A stretch of DNA of 48,237 nt from positions 452,820 through 501,056 of the forward strand of contig NW_006920892.1 in the NCBI RefSeq assembly GCF_000417875.1, written 5' to 3'. Both the position numbers and the translations under genes were made by a program. Source of the stretch: Pseudozyma flocculosa PF-1 (lineage: Eukaryota; Basidiomycota; Ustilaginomycetes; Ustilaginales; Ustilaginaceae). Shown one piece after another: positions 28,018 to 38,382 of this stretch (its first letter is position 1; each line of letters begins with the position of its first letter). The notes below the pieces were generated by a model, which did no database searches, was not told the origin of the DNA, and saw only the letters and a program-made list of their open reading frames with translations.

Positions 28018-31000
28018 TCAGGGATCCGAAATGGGGCCCTGCCCCGACGCAGTGTTGACGGCGGCGTTGGGGTTTGACGCGGTCCAGGCTAGGGCGTAGT
28101 CGGTGAAGTCGTAGAGCGGCGCGCCGAGGAAGCTGTCGACGCCCACGTCGGCGCTCGGCGTGCCGTAGCCCGGCAAGGTACCCGCGTACGGCAGCGGCGA
28201 CTGCGAAAGGATGCCGCCGGACTGCGGCGTCGAAAGCATCTTGGCCTGCACATCGCCGACGTTGCCCATGTCCATGTTGGACGGCGTGCCGACCTGGTAC
28301 AGAGGAAAGGGGACCGCGGTCGACGTCGACATGGTGGGGGCGGCGGAGGCCGGGGCCAATGTCATCGTGGCGACGGAGGCGGGGGCCATGGTCGTCGCCG
28401 CCGAAACGCTGGGCTGGTCGGTGGTCGACGACAGAGGGGCGGCCGACAGGAGCGCAGATGCCTCGGCCGCCGTGGTCAAGGGCAGATCATTTAGGGCAAA
28501 CGGCGTCAGACCGGTCGAGGCGGGTACAGAGGTAGTACCGACGGCCGACGACAGCGCTTGCTGAATTGCTGGCTGCTGCTGCTGCTGGGGCAGCGGCGGC
28601 GGCGGCGGCGGCATCTCGGCCCCGGCGGTGGTCGCTGCCGGCAACGCGGTGCTGGCGGCGCTGCCCTGCGTCAGAACCCAATTCCAGAACGAGTCCATGT
28701 TGTTGGCCGGCACGAGCGGGGCGCTGTTCGACGGCGACGAGTCCAGCGCCCCGTTCGACGATGACGAGGCGGCCAACGAGTCGGCAGCGTTCTCCTGCTT
28801 GACGCCCGACGTCTGGGCCGGGCTGCCAAACATCGACGAGACGCCGTCGATCGACGCCGAGCGGCTCTGGTCGTGGCCGCTCGTGTCGGACGCAAACGAA
28901 AAGCTCCGCTGGTCGCCGGGCATCCCGCTGCCGTCGCTCGAGCTGCCGGGTGAGTTCTCGCACTGCTCGAGGAAGGCAGCGAGGTCAAACGCCTGGCCGT
29001 CGGGCGGCGTGTTGGGGTTGTTGAGCGAAAAGTCGACGCCGTTGGGCGCCGACACGTGCCGGACATTGTCCACGCTCCAGGGAGCGGCGCCCGAGGCCCC
29101 GCCGCTCTGCGAGCCCGAGTTGCTGCTGAAGTCATAGACGAGATGCGGTTGCTGCGCGTTGTAGGGAAGGACAGGGAACTGGAAGTTGAAGTTCTCGAAG
29201 CCGGATGCGCCGCCGCCGCCACCGCCGCCAGAGCTCGCAAGCGCCGGCAGAGGGCTGGGGCCTGGGTTCGGCAGCGTCATGGCGCTGAGCGGCAGCGACG
29301 AGGCGTCGGCGCCAAATGCGCCCATGTGCATCGGGTTCGGAGCAAAGGCCGCCGTTGTCGAGAGGTGCGTGAAGCCACCGCCGTTGCCTTGAACGGCTGC
29401 CTGCGTGGCCGCCCGCTTGTGGCTGTCGTCCTGGTCGGCGGCAGCGGCGGCTGCGACGAGATCAGCGGGCCGAGGAGTGTCTTGGCCGCTGCCCATGGTC
29501 GCCGCCGCCACCCTCTGCGCCAGGCTCAGGAGGTTCTTCCTCCTTCCGTGGCCGCCAGCCTCGTCGGCCTGGGCGCTGCGGGGCTCGTTCTGCCACTTGC
29601 GCTTGTGGCTCAGCTGGTGCGGCGGCATGCCGGCCATCGGGTCTGCCGCTCCGTTGCGGCCCGTGCTGGCCAGGACCGCATTGCCGGCCTGCCAGCGCTC
29701 CTCTTCCTCGGCCAGAAGCGCCTCGATGACGCGGATGCACTTGACGTTGGCGCAGAGGCCGCCGTCGATCTGCTTGAGCGCGCTGATGGCCTCGAGGATC
29801 TCGGACCTGACGGCGAGGCGGTGGTCGGCCTGCGGGCGCGAGTGGAGCAGGTGGAGCGCCAGCACGATGGCCGCCGAGAAGCTCTGCATCAGGTTCATCC
29901 ACAGCCGGTCGATGACGGTGCACTTGGAGCGAATCTTCTTCTGCATGTCGAGGATCGAGCGCGCCAGCAGCACGCAGTTGGTCCTCGACTCCTGCCGGCT
30001 CGACAGCGTCGGGCGGTGGATCCGGAGCAGCTTGCTGAAGACGCCCTGCTGCAGTAGCCACCGCTGCACCTCGGCGCAGGTGACGCGACCCTCGGCCACC
30101 GCGTCGGAGCCGACCCGGAAAAAGTGCGGGGCATTTTCGAGCACGGAGCGGTAGCGCTGGTCGAGGGCGCGCGCCTCGGCGCACGTGATGCGGCGGTCGC
30201 CGCCCGTCGACGCGGCCAGCATCTCGCGCCGGTTGCGCACGTCAAAGTCCTCCTTGATGGCCAGGCTAAACTCGAGGTTGGAGAGCACGTAGGACATCTC
30301 GGTGAACTCCTCGCGCGGCCGGGGCGCGGGGAGCGGCGAGATGAGCAGGTCGTCGTCGTTGTAGTTGCCGGGCATCGGCGTGTTGAAGCGGTCGCGATCG
30401 ATGATGTAGTCCTTGCGCGAGCCCGAGGCGGCCATGCACCAGTCCTTGGAGATGAGCGCCCACCACACGCGCTTGGCAATCTCGCGGCGGATAACCTTGC
30501 TCGGCGGGTCCTCTCGCGTGCCCTGCTTGTCGAGGTCGCCCAGCCGGTGCAGGCCCATCTCCTGGGCGTTGGAGATGGCGACGCGGATGAGGGAGCCCTG
30601 CGCCACGATCTGGTCCGTGTCGCGCGAGTCGCCGACCCAGCTGCCACCGAGCAGCAGCATGTTGAGCAGGATGCTCTGCAGCACGCTAATGCTCGTCGAG
30701 TGGAGGTAGCCCGCCAGCGTCAGGCACGTCTTGGACGCCGAGTGCCACAGCGCCACCGTCTGGCCGCCGTCAAAGAGGTGATTGACAGGCACCCAGCCCT
30801 CCTTGGGCTGGCACGGGTAGAAGCGCAGCGCCAGCGCCAGCACCGAGAGCAGCATCGCCAGCCAGCCGGCGTCGACATGGTTGACGACGCGCGCGCGCTT
30901 CTCGACCGACTCGAGCGCGTAGAAGGCCTCGATCTCGCGGCGCAGGCAGGGGATGTGGATGATGTGGCCGCACAGGTAGCGCACCCGCGACTCGTACACC

Positions 31001-32703
31001 TCGACCAGCTGGTTGACGACCTCCTTGCTCGGCAGCGCCTCGATGATGACGCGCAGCACGTACTCGCGCTCGGTGCGCTCCGAGATGACAAAGGCGCGGC
31101 CCTCATCCTTGGCCTGCTGGCGGTCCGCCTGCAGCCGCGCATCGCCGGCGGCAAACGCCCACCCGAGCCCCCAGCCCAGCAGCGTCTCGGGCCCGTTCTT
31201 GGGGCGGAGGACGCCGACGTTGCTGCAGGCCGCCGCGCACGCCTTTTTGAGGAACTCGCTCTTGGGTCCCGGAGGGCCGCAGGTGTCGATCGGCCCCTCG
31301 CCCCCGTCGGCAGCATGCGCGCCGTCCTTGCCTGGGGCGCAGTTGGGACCGCAGGCGCATTGCGGACCGCCGACGCCGCGAGCCGTCGCGCCTGGGACAC
31401 CACTGCGTCGGTCGCCGACGGCGATCGACAGGAGCGACGGGTCCATGCCGCCGTCGGGTGGCACGACGCTTGGCTGAGCGGGGGCGGAAGCGGCAGCGGC
31501 GGCCGTCGCGATCAGGTCCTGCAGCTCTACGCCCGCCTGGGACGGGCCCGCCGCGTTGCCGCCGTTGGGGCAGCCACCGTCGTCGGCCATGATGTCGTGC
31601 TGCTTGTCCCTGAGCAGGCAGCGCTCGAACCCGACGCGCACCTCTTCGCACTCCTGCTCGTGGCGGTCCGCTTCGGCGGCCGACGCGGGGCAGCTGGTGC
31701 CGTTGCCCTGCTGCTGCCCGTTGTTCATGGCCAGCGTCTCGAGCACCGTGACGGCCTCCTCAGTGTCGCTGTCGAGCTCCTTGCGCGACATTTTGTGAAT
31801 ATCGCGGATCGAGTCGTGGTACCTCGGCCCGAAGGCGACGCCCTGCGACTCCTTGGACGAGTCGCGGTGGGCGTCGCTGCTGCGGAGCGACATCCAGTCG
31901 GGCTCCTCTTCGCTGTCGCTCTCGGTGCGCTGCTGGCTGGAGGGAGAATGCGAGTGGGCGCCGAGGCTGGTGGACCTGGTCGAGTCGGATCTCGGTGCGC
32001 CGGCAAAGTTGTCGATGGGGCTGCTGCCGGTCGACCCTCTGGGCAGCCACGAGGCGGAAGAGGCGTGGTGCGACGACGAATCCGGCGACGACGCCGAGGC
32101 AGGGTCGAGGGCGGCGAGGGCGAGGTTGGACATGGAGGCGGGCGACGTCTTGCCCATGACCGACTCGAGGAGGGCTAGCCGCGCCTTGATGGCGTCGACC
32201 TCTGCGGGCGGAGGGCTGATGGACGAGTACACGCTGCCGTTGGTGGAAAGGGCGGCGCTGAACTGGTTGTATGCGAGCGTCCCCGGAGACGGGGGCCCGT
32301 TGCCGTTGGCGTTGTCGTCGAAGGCGTACGAGGACGAGGCGGATGCAGCTTGGCCGGAAGCGGTCGAGGACGCCGCCTGCTGCTGGTGGTTCTGCTGTCG
32401 CTGGTCGTGGTTCTTCGTGCGTGATGGCTTTGGGTGTTCGAGCTTTGGCTTCTGCTCAATGTGGCAGTGTTCCTGGTCGCCGCGCTTGACGCACTGTGAG
32501 CAGGGGACGATGCGGTCGCACTTGATCTTGCGCTCTCGGCAGGCGGAGCACGAGAGGGCCTGGCGGTTGCGCTTGCGCGGCGGTCCACGGGACGGCGTGG
32601 TGTCCGCGGAGGCGGGAGTGTTGGGTGCGGGGCCGGCGGCTGCAGCAGCAGCAGCGGGGCCGGGGCCGGGGCCGTGCTGGATGGAGGACTCGACGCTGGT
32701 CAT
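28018..32703 (-). CDS. Large Zn2Cys6 fungal transcription factor
   Basis: One uninterrupted 1561-residue frame, ATG at 32701-32703. The binuclear zinc cluster is complete: C52-x2-C55-x6-C62-x5-C68-x2-C71-x8-C80 (CSACRERKIKCDRIVPCSQC). It is preceded by a basic PPRKRNRQ and followed by a Lys/His/Gln-rich linker and a short probable coiled coil (168-185, EVDAIKARLALLESVMG). Residues about 560-830 resemble the fungal-specific regulatory domain: YLCGHIIHIPCLRREIEAFY, GSLIRVAISNAQEMGLHRLG, KRVWWALISKDWCMAASGSR. Between them, near residue 450, is a second Cys cluster, QCACGPNCAPGKD. The last 500 residues are Ser/Ala/Pro/Gln-rich with PPPPPPLPQQQQQ, typical of activation regions. It should act in the nucleus; targets unknown. 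At about 1560 residues it is longer than most family members, through low-complexity extensions. Confidence 0.93.
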   Translation of the reverse strand: MTSVESSIQHGPGPGPAAAAAAAGPAPNTPASADTTPSRGPPRKRNRQALSCSACRERKIKCDRIVPCSQCVKRGDQEHCHIEQKPKLEHPKPSRTKNHDQRQQNHQQQAASSTASGQAASASSSYAFDDNANGNGPPSPGTLAYNQFSAALSTNGSVYSSISPPPAEVDAIKARLALLESVMGKTSPASMSNLALAALDPASASSPDSSSHHASSASWLPRGSTGSSPIDNFAGAPRSDSTRSTSLGAHSHSPSSQQRTESDSEEEPDWMSLRSSDAHRDSSKESQGVAFGPRYHDSIRDIHKMSRKELDSDTEEAVTVLETLAMNNGQQQGNGTSCPASAAEADRHEQECEEVRVGFERCLLRDKQHDIMADDGGCPNGGNAAGPSQAGVELQDLIATAAAAASAPAQPSVVPPDGGMDPSLLSIAVGDRRSGVPGATARGVGGPQCACGPNCAPGKDGAHAADGGEGPIDTCGPPGPKSEFLKKACAAACSNVGVLRPKNGPETLLGWGLGWAFAAGDARLQADRQQAKDEGRAFVISERTEREYVLRVIIEALPSKEVVNQLVEVYESRVRYLCGHIIHIPCLRREIEAFYALESVEKRARVVNHVDAGWLAMLLSVLALALRFYPCQPKEGWVPVNHLFDGGQTVALWHSASKTCLTLAGYLHSTSISVLQSILLNMLLLGGSWVGDSRDTDQIVAQGSLIRVAISNAQEMGLHRLGDLDKQGTREDPPSKVIRREIAKRVWWALISKDWCMAASGSRKDYIIDRDRFNTPMPGNYNDDDLLISPLPAPRPREEFTEMSYVLSNLEFSLAIKEDFDVRNRREMLAASTGGDRRITCAEARALDQRYRSVLENAPHFFRVGSDAVAEGRVTCAEVQRWLLQQGVFSKLLRIHRPTLSSRQESRTNCVLLARSILDMQKKIRSKCTVIDRLWMNLMQSFSAAIVLALHLLHSRPQADHRLAVRSEILEAISALKQIDGGLCANVKCIRVIEALLAEEEERWQAGNAVLASTGRNGAADPMAGMPPHQLSHKRKWQNEPRSAQADEAGGHGRRKNLLSLAQRVAAATMGSGQDTPRPADLVAAAAAADQDDSHKRAATQAAVQGNGGGFTHLSTTAAFAPNPMHMGAFGADASSLPLSAMTLPNPGPSPLPALASSGGGGGGGASGFENFNFQFPVLPYNAQQPHLVYDFSSNSGSQSGGASGAAPWSVDNVRHVSAPNGVDFSLNNPNTPPDGQAFDLAAFLEQCENSPGSSSDGSGMPGDQRSFSFASDTSGHDQSRSASIDGVSSMFGSPAQTSGVKQENAADSLAASSSSNGALDSSPSNSAPLVPANNMDSFWNWVLTQGSAASTALPAATTAGAEMPPPPPPLPQQQQQPAIQQALSSAVGTTSVPASTGLTPFALNDLPLTTAAEASALLSAAPLSSTTDQPSVSAATTMAPASVATMTLAPASAAPTMSTSTAVPFPLYQVGTPSNMDMGNVGDVQAKMLSTPQSGGILSQSPLPYAGTLPGYGTPSADVGVDSFLGAPLYDFTDYALAWTASNPNAAVNTASGQGPISDP

Positions 32704-33507
32704 GGTGTGCTTAGGGTATCGGTGGCGGCTGCGGATGGGAAGGCGATGGCGACGGCGATGGCGATGCAGCGGAAATACAGCGAGAAGAAGCCGGGGCCGG
32801 CGGGGCGGATCGCGGGGATCGGCGGTGCGCCCCCGGAGATTAGGTTAGGAACGAATGCTGCTGCGGGGCGGGGCGACGGGGAAGTGAGCGCTGGGCCAGA
32901 TGGGCCGCTGAAGCACTCTCGACGGAGAGTGCCGTGGTACGGGCGGTTGTACGGTGGCGATCGCTCAGTTCCGAGGCATACAGCTTGGGTTGTGGTAGTG
33001 GTGATGGCGGTGGTGGTGGCAAGGAGGAGGCAGGGTGAGGGTGGGCAGCCTCGGATCCAGGTCAGCAGCCCAGCCAGCCCAGCCCAGGCGCAGCCAGCCA
33101 AAAATTGCGACTGAGGCCCAGCGCAGGCGCAGCGGCCTGGAAAAACCCAAAGCGGCCTGGGCTGGCCTGGCCTGGCCTGCCTGCCTGCCTTCCTGCCAAC
33201 AGAAGCAGCGTGCGTGTGGAGAGGGCCAGGACGGGACAGCGGCAGCCGCACCAGCTGCGCCACGCCTTCTCTCCCTCGCCCTCTCGGTCTTCTCTTTTGT
33301 CTTGATCTTCTGGCTTGCTTGTTTGCTGCCTGCTTTGCGCACCGGGTGCCGTCGTAGCAGGCAGCCAGGCAGGCGGGGCGGGCGTATGGCCCCTGGAGTA
33401 GGGCTGGGCTGAGTCGGCGCCTTTGGGTTGGCAACCTGCCCTGCCATGTCCAGCTGGCCAATAGGCGCATCGCCTCTCTCTCTCTCTCTCGCTCGAACTC
33501 TCGTCGT

Positions 33508-33582
33508 CCGTCCGTACGTCGTCTCGTCGTCCGTCCGTCGTCCGTACCGTACCGTCCGTTCCGTCCGTCCGTCCGTCCGTCT
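33508..33582. repeat. (CCGT)n degenerate repeat next to an assembly gap
   Basis: GTCCGTCCGT units interspersed with GTACCGTACC, running directly into the N run. Confidence 0.85.
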
Positions 33583-33587
33583 CCTAC

Positions 33588-33608
33588 GNNNNNNNNNNNN
33601 NNNNNNNN
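33588..33608. other. Assembly gap (21 N)
   Basis: N run flanked by a CCGT repeat on the left and a long CT repeat on the right; probably a collapsed microsatellite. Confidence 0.95.
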
Positions 33609-33702
33609 CCTACCTCCTCGTGTCGTCGTCGTCGTCTCGCGACGCGTTCGGTTCGGTGACCCGCCGTCCCGCTCTCGTCGCGCGCGACGACGACGCGCAC
33701 TC

Positions 33703-33759
<57 letters not shown>
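33703..33759. repeat. (CT)n microsatellite
   Basis: About 57 bases of uninterrupted CT. Confidence 0.95.
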
Positions 33760-33761
<2 letters not shown>

Positions 33762-35469
33762 CGCCTCTCTGACTCGCTCCGAGGCGGTCGGCCCACGCCG
33801 ACGGTTGGGTTCCGCTGGAAAAAGGGAGCTGCTCTCCCCGCCTAACTACCTGTCTGTTACGGTAGGCCTGTTTCGACAGGCGGTCAGACCGAGGGCCGTG
33901 TCATGCAGGCGAGCAGGTCGCCAAGGTCGAGGGCGAGCTCGACGTCGCCGTCGCGGCCGTGGCCATGTATGGCCGTGGCGCAGGTCGGGTAGCGACAGGC
34001 TGGGCAGGCTGCCAGCGAGCAGCGGCTTGCCTACTTGACCACCCGCCTTGCCTTGCTTGCTTCATGCTGTGCGGGCGTGCGTGGTGCTTTCTGCAGCGTT
34101 CCGTCGCGGGGATCCCCAGGGTTCGCTCAATGTGCTGCTGGCTGGCGCCCGGCAGGCAGGCGGTTGGTTGGCTGGCGCGCAGGCAAGCTTTTCTTCTCGC
34201 CTGAGCTCAGCCTTCCCTTGCTCGCCAGCCCGCCGCTCGCTCTTCCTCGTCACCACAGCTCGTCGTCGGCCCATCCGCCGAGCTGCTCCTCGCCAGCAGC
34301 AGACTGGGCAGGGCCGTACGTACGGTTCCGCGGCCCACCCGAGCAAGCGACGTGGCCACGGTCAGGACGGGCCTGGCAGGCGGCGCCAGACCGAACGACA
34401 GCCAAAGCAGGCAGGCCCGTCACCCGGAGATAACCCTCCTCGTTGAAAACGTGCGTGGGCCCGGTGTCGTCACCCAGCGTGGCGAAACCTCGCCCGGATC
34501 CGAGCCACACCTGCCGTGGCCAGCGGGCTGGCCTTTTACGCTCGCAATTTCCGCCGAGATTTAGGGCTGCTCGGTCCTCGGTGCATCCGCACGCGCAGCC
34601 GCCAGCAAGCAAGCATCGAGGCGGAAAGACGCCTCGTCCCGACGAGCAAGGTGGCCTGCATCGCAGCACAGCACCAAGGTGACGGCTCGGCGACATGACG
34701 GCGAGCGAGCGAGGGGGGCACCACTTGCAGCCAAGCCCGCTGCGAGGCCCCTTGGGGGAGACGACAAGGTGGCGCGCGGCAGAGACCGAAGGGTGGCGAC
34801 GAGGTGACCAGGCCATGCCAGGCCGAGCGGGCCAAGGCGAAGAGGCCAGCAGGCAGGCGAGCCAGCGTCGCGACCTCGCGTGAGAGGGGGCCTCAAGAGG
34901 TGTAGGCAGGCGAAGGCTGGCCGGGCGAGGCGGCGCATGATGGCCTGGCGAGGGCCAGAGGGCGGGACGGCCAAACAGGGGCTCCCATCGCGGGAGTCGG
35001 GCAGCCAGGCGAGCAGCCACGGAGCCAGAGACAGCCAGAGCCCGGCCAGCCAGCCAAACAAGGCAGCAAGGCAGCAAGGCAGCAGGGCAGAAAGAGAGAA
35101 AGGTTCTGCGGCACGCGCGCACGGCCAACCCACCACTCACCAGCCAGAGGAAGGCCCACAGAGAGGCCACACACGACCCTCGACGACAACTGGCCCTCTT
35201 CCACGACGACGACGACGACCCTCACCCTCCTCGCCTCCTCGCCTCCTCGCCTCCTTGCCACTCCTACCAGCTGCTCCCTGTCTGCTTCCGCACTCGGTCG
35301 GCCCAACGTCTCCCTTGTCAAGGCACCACCCGACACGACACGACACGACACGACACCACGACGCACAGAGAGATCCGGCTGCTCGGCCTCGCGACTCAAC
35401 GACCGCACCGTCCGCAGCCGACGACTCCCTCAATCTCACTTGGAAAAGCCTGGCGATATCAGCTGCAAG

Positions 35470-37143
35470 ATGAGCATCGCAGAGAGAGCCCCGTCGTCGG
35501 CCGCAGAGGCCGCGGCGCAGCCCGCCAAGCGCTTCCAGAACCGCATCAGAAGGGGCCAGAAGCTCGACGAAGTGAGGCAGGCAGAGGAAGCACAGGCGGC
35601 CGCATCGTCCTCGTCCTCGAGCCCATCCGCCTCCAAGGCGCACCCGCACCCCTCCGCGTCCTCGTCCGCCCCCTCCAACTCGACCCTCGCCGCCATCGAC
35701 AGCCCCTTCCAGCTGCAAGAGTACCTCGCCCTCCTCGTGCGCCGCGACCCCCACGACGTCGAGAGGATCGTCGCGCTGCCGCCCGACTCGGAGCTCGACC
35801 CGGGCTCCTCTGGGCTCTCGTCGCCCCGCCACAAGTCTGGCCCTTCGTCGGCCTCGTCGCTCTCTTCCGACGACGACGGCGCCCTACAGCCCGTCGACCC
35901 GGACGTCTGGGTCTACGAGCAGCTCCGCAGGCTGGTGCTCGACCTCTCGACGCCCTGGATCACGTCGCTCCAGCACGAGTGCGACAAGCACGCCAACCCG
36001 CAGAGCTGCGCCGCCATGAACGCAGGGGACTGGATGTTCCTCTGCGCATCGCACGGCGAGGAAAAGCAGTGCTGCGCCATCGACTACATGGTCCACACCC
36101 TCGACGGCGCCACCTCGCTCCTCAACTCGGCGCGCCACTTCCCCAGCCGCACCTACGTCCCCAGCACCAGCCTACGCCACTTTGGCGCCATCACGCGCCG
36201 CCTCAGCAGGATCTTTGTCCACGCCTGGTGCTACCACCGAGACACTTTCGATGCTTGCGAGGTGAGCCGGCCGCGTGCATGGTCTGGCAGGGCCGTCGCG
36301 AAGCCAGAGCCAGCCAGCTGACCCGCACCGCTTCCCTCTTTTCGCCCTCGCCCTCGCCCTCGACAGGCCGAGACGTCGCTGTATTCGCGCTTCTATCACC
36401 TCGTCGAGACCTACGACCTCTCGTCGACCGACAACCTCCCGCCTCGCAATGTGGCGGGCTCTAGCAAGGCCGCCAGGCGCGGCGTCGTGCTCGAAGAGGA
36501 GGAAGAGGTCGACGTGCCCCGCCGCTCGCTCCCGAGCCCGACGAAGCTGACCAACGGCAAAAAGAGCCTAAAGTCGCCCAACCTGGCGCGCAAGGGCAAG
36601 AGCCCGCGCAGCCTCGCCCACCTCAAGGCGCTCGGGTCGGCCCCGCCCTCGGCTTCCGCCGGCACTCACGACGAGCCGAAGGACGGCGACGACCTGGGCC
36701 TGATCCCACCACCCGCTCCCAGCCCTAGGCCTGCGGCGATCCTGCAGCGGCCCGACCTCGACGACGAAGAGCACCGGCCGTCGTGGTCGACGATGGCAGA
36801 TGGCGACGGCGACGGGGCCTCTGACCTGCAGAGGAGGGACTCGGCTGCCAGCGCCAAGACGGCCATTTTCATTGGCGACGACGACGTCGACGCCGGCTCC
36901 AAGGACGCGCAGCAGGCGGACGACGCCCACGCCCAAGCCGAAGCCAACGGCGATGCTACGGCTGCGGAGGCGGCAGCAGCCCCGGCGAGCGACGCGGGCA
37001 GTGCCGATGCAGCGTCGATGGAGCAAGCCGGACAGGGCGAGGGCCAGGGCGAGGGCCAGGGCGAGGGTGACGAGGCCTCTGCCATCGAGAGCGCGTCCGA
37101 CGCGGCGGCGGACGAGGCGCCAAAGCATGAGGGCGCAGCCTAA
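35470..37143 (+). CDS. mob3: MOB4/phocein-type MOB protein (fungal MOB3, STRIPAK subunit)
   Basis: Two exons, 35470-36261 and 36367-37143 (105-base phase-0 intron, GTGAGC...GACAG); 522 residues. The Mob domain spans about 141-282. Its Zn ligands are visible as C171 and C180 (HECDKHANPQSC) and H251 and H256 (FVHAWCYH). DWMFLCASHGEEKQCCAIDY and HTLDGATSLLNSARHFPSR match phocein (MOB4) rather than Mob1/Mob2, so this is the ortholog of the STRIPAK subunit called MOB3 in filamentous fungi, linked there to cell fusion and fruiting. The exon junction falls before AETSLYSRFYHLVETYDL, the conserved end of the domain. The N-terminal 140 residues are Ser/Ala-rich. The C-terminal 240 are a charged, disordered tail with LEEEEEVD, a basic stretch and GQGEGQGEGQGEG. 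The core family is firm; the tail is unusual. Confidence 0.9.
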
Positions 37144-38356
37144 GGGCTCCCGAGGCCGGCCATGCTGCGGCGCTCCACACGGTGCCAGGGTCGGTCGCCT
37201 CGGGCCCATCTCAAATTCAGGCCACGGCGAGCCTGGCCGTGCCGTGTCGACAGCCGATGCAGCAGCAGCAACGCCACCGGGCCTCGGCGGGTCACGTCCA
37301 CGCTCGCGTCCACGTCGGCTCGGCGCGGCGCTCCTTTGATTTCTTCTCCTGGTTTCTCCTCTTGGGCGGGAATGACAACGTCACAGGTAATCTTTGTGTT
37401 TTCTGCATTATTTGGTGCAGCGGGGAGTGGGCGGGGGCAATGGGTTTGGGCTCTGGCTTTGTCCGGCTCCTTTCCTGTGGGGAGGTGGACTTCGCCAAGC
37501 AAGGCTGGCGGCCATCCCCGCATGGTTTCCCCACCCGGGAGAGGGGGAGTGGGGGCGGGGCTCCCCTCGCCTCGTCGTCCAACCCGTCCTTGGCCCTGGC
37601 TCACCCTCGACTTTGACTTCGACAACTCTGCACTTTTTTTGGCGCTTCGAGCTGTTTTCGTTCTAGTCTCTAGCTCGGCGACTGTCCTATCGTCTCTTGT
37701 GTTCTGGTATCGACCGACGTCGGTTTCTCGTTTACGACCTCTAACGACGTGTAATGACCGATTGAGCGATTCACATCCCAGTCCCTCTTTGACCGAGCTG
37801 GCAGGGTGTGTGTGAGAGGGTCCGAGGGGGATATCATCGCCGTGACGGCCTCGATTGGCCGTCTTGGTCGTATCACCTCGAAAGAAAGGGGCGCTCCGAC
37901 TGATGGATCAGACCGGGCCAGTCAACCCTAGACGTATCGAGGCTTTCTCGGTCCGCTTCTAGTGAAGACGATGCGGGGTCAGGTCGCGGTGTACGCCAAA
38001 GCAAGAGCGTTGCGTGACGGGACGGGAATGCATACCGTACAGCCACATCGGTGTGCCTGGTGTAAAATCTCCGAGCCCTCACCTCCCCGCCCCCCCGGAC
38101 AGCCTTCTCCTCCTAGACCTCGTCTCGAGAGAGAGAGAGAGAGAGGTTAAAGTGGCGGCAAGGCGAAGCGGAGAGCGGTACGGGTATGTGTTTGTTCCGC
38201 CCTCGAAGTCGGAAAGCTCCGACGCCCAATCTCGAGTTCGAGCTAGCTCTTCCTGAACTTGGAGGTCGGACTTGGACTTGGAACTTGACCCCACCTCCCC
38301 ATCGAGTCATCGTCAGGAGCACGTCGGGGACCACGCCGACGTCCAGATCCAGGTCG

Positions 38357-38382
38357 AGGCAGGCAGGCAGGCAGGCAGGCAG
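38357..38382. repeat. (GGCA)n tetranucleotide repeat
   Basis: Six tandem GGCA units. The same word family recurs in most spacers of the window. Confidence 0.9.

Larger units (their letters stand above)
32704..35469. other. Divergent spacer between the Zn2Cys6 and MOB genes, with a gap
   Basis: 2.8 kb shared upstream region of two divergent genes. Contains dense CCTG/GGCC words (33155-33195), a (CCGT)n tract, a 21-N gap, a long (CT)n tract and further CAGG/CCAG clusters (34140-34180, 35035-35095). Open frames here are Arg/Ala/Pro-biased artefacts. No gene supported. Confidence 0.65.

Noticed and set aside
30124..32178. A 684-codon plus-strand frame opposite the Zn2Cys6 gene
   Set aside because: Arg/Ala/Val/Gly/Asp-biased shadow of the well-supported minus-strand gene; no motif, no splice logic.
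34250..35170. A 306-codon minus-strand frame in the spacer before mob3
   Set aside because: Leu/Ala/Pro/Arg low-complexity from CCAG and GGCC repeats; no ATG-proximal signal or domain that stands out from the repeats.
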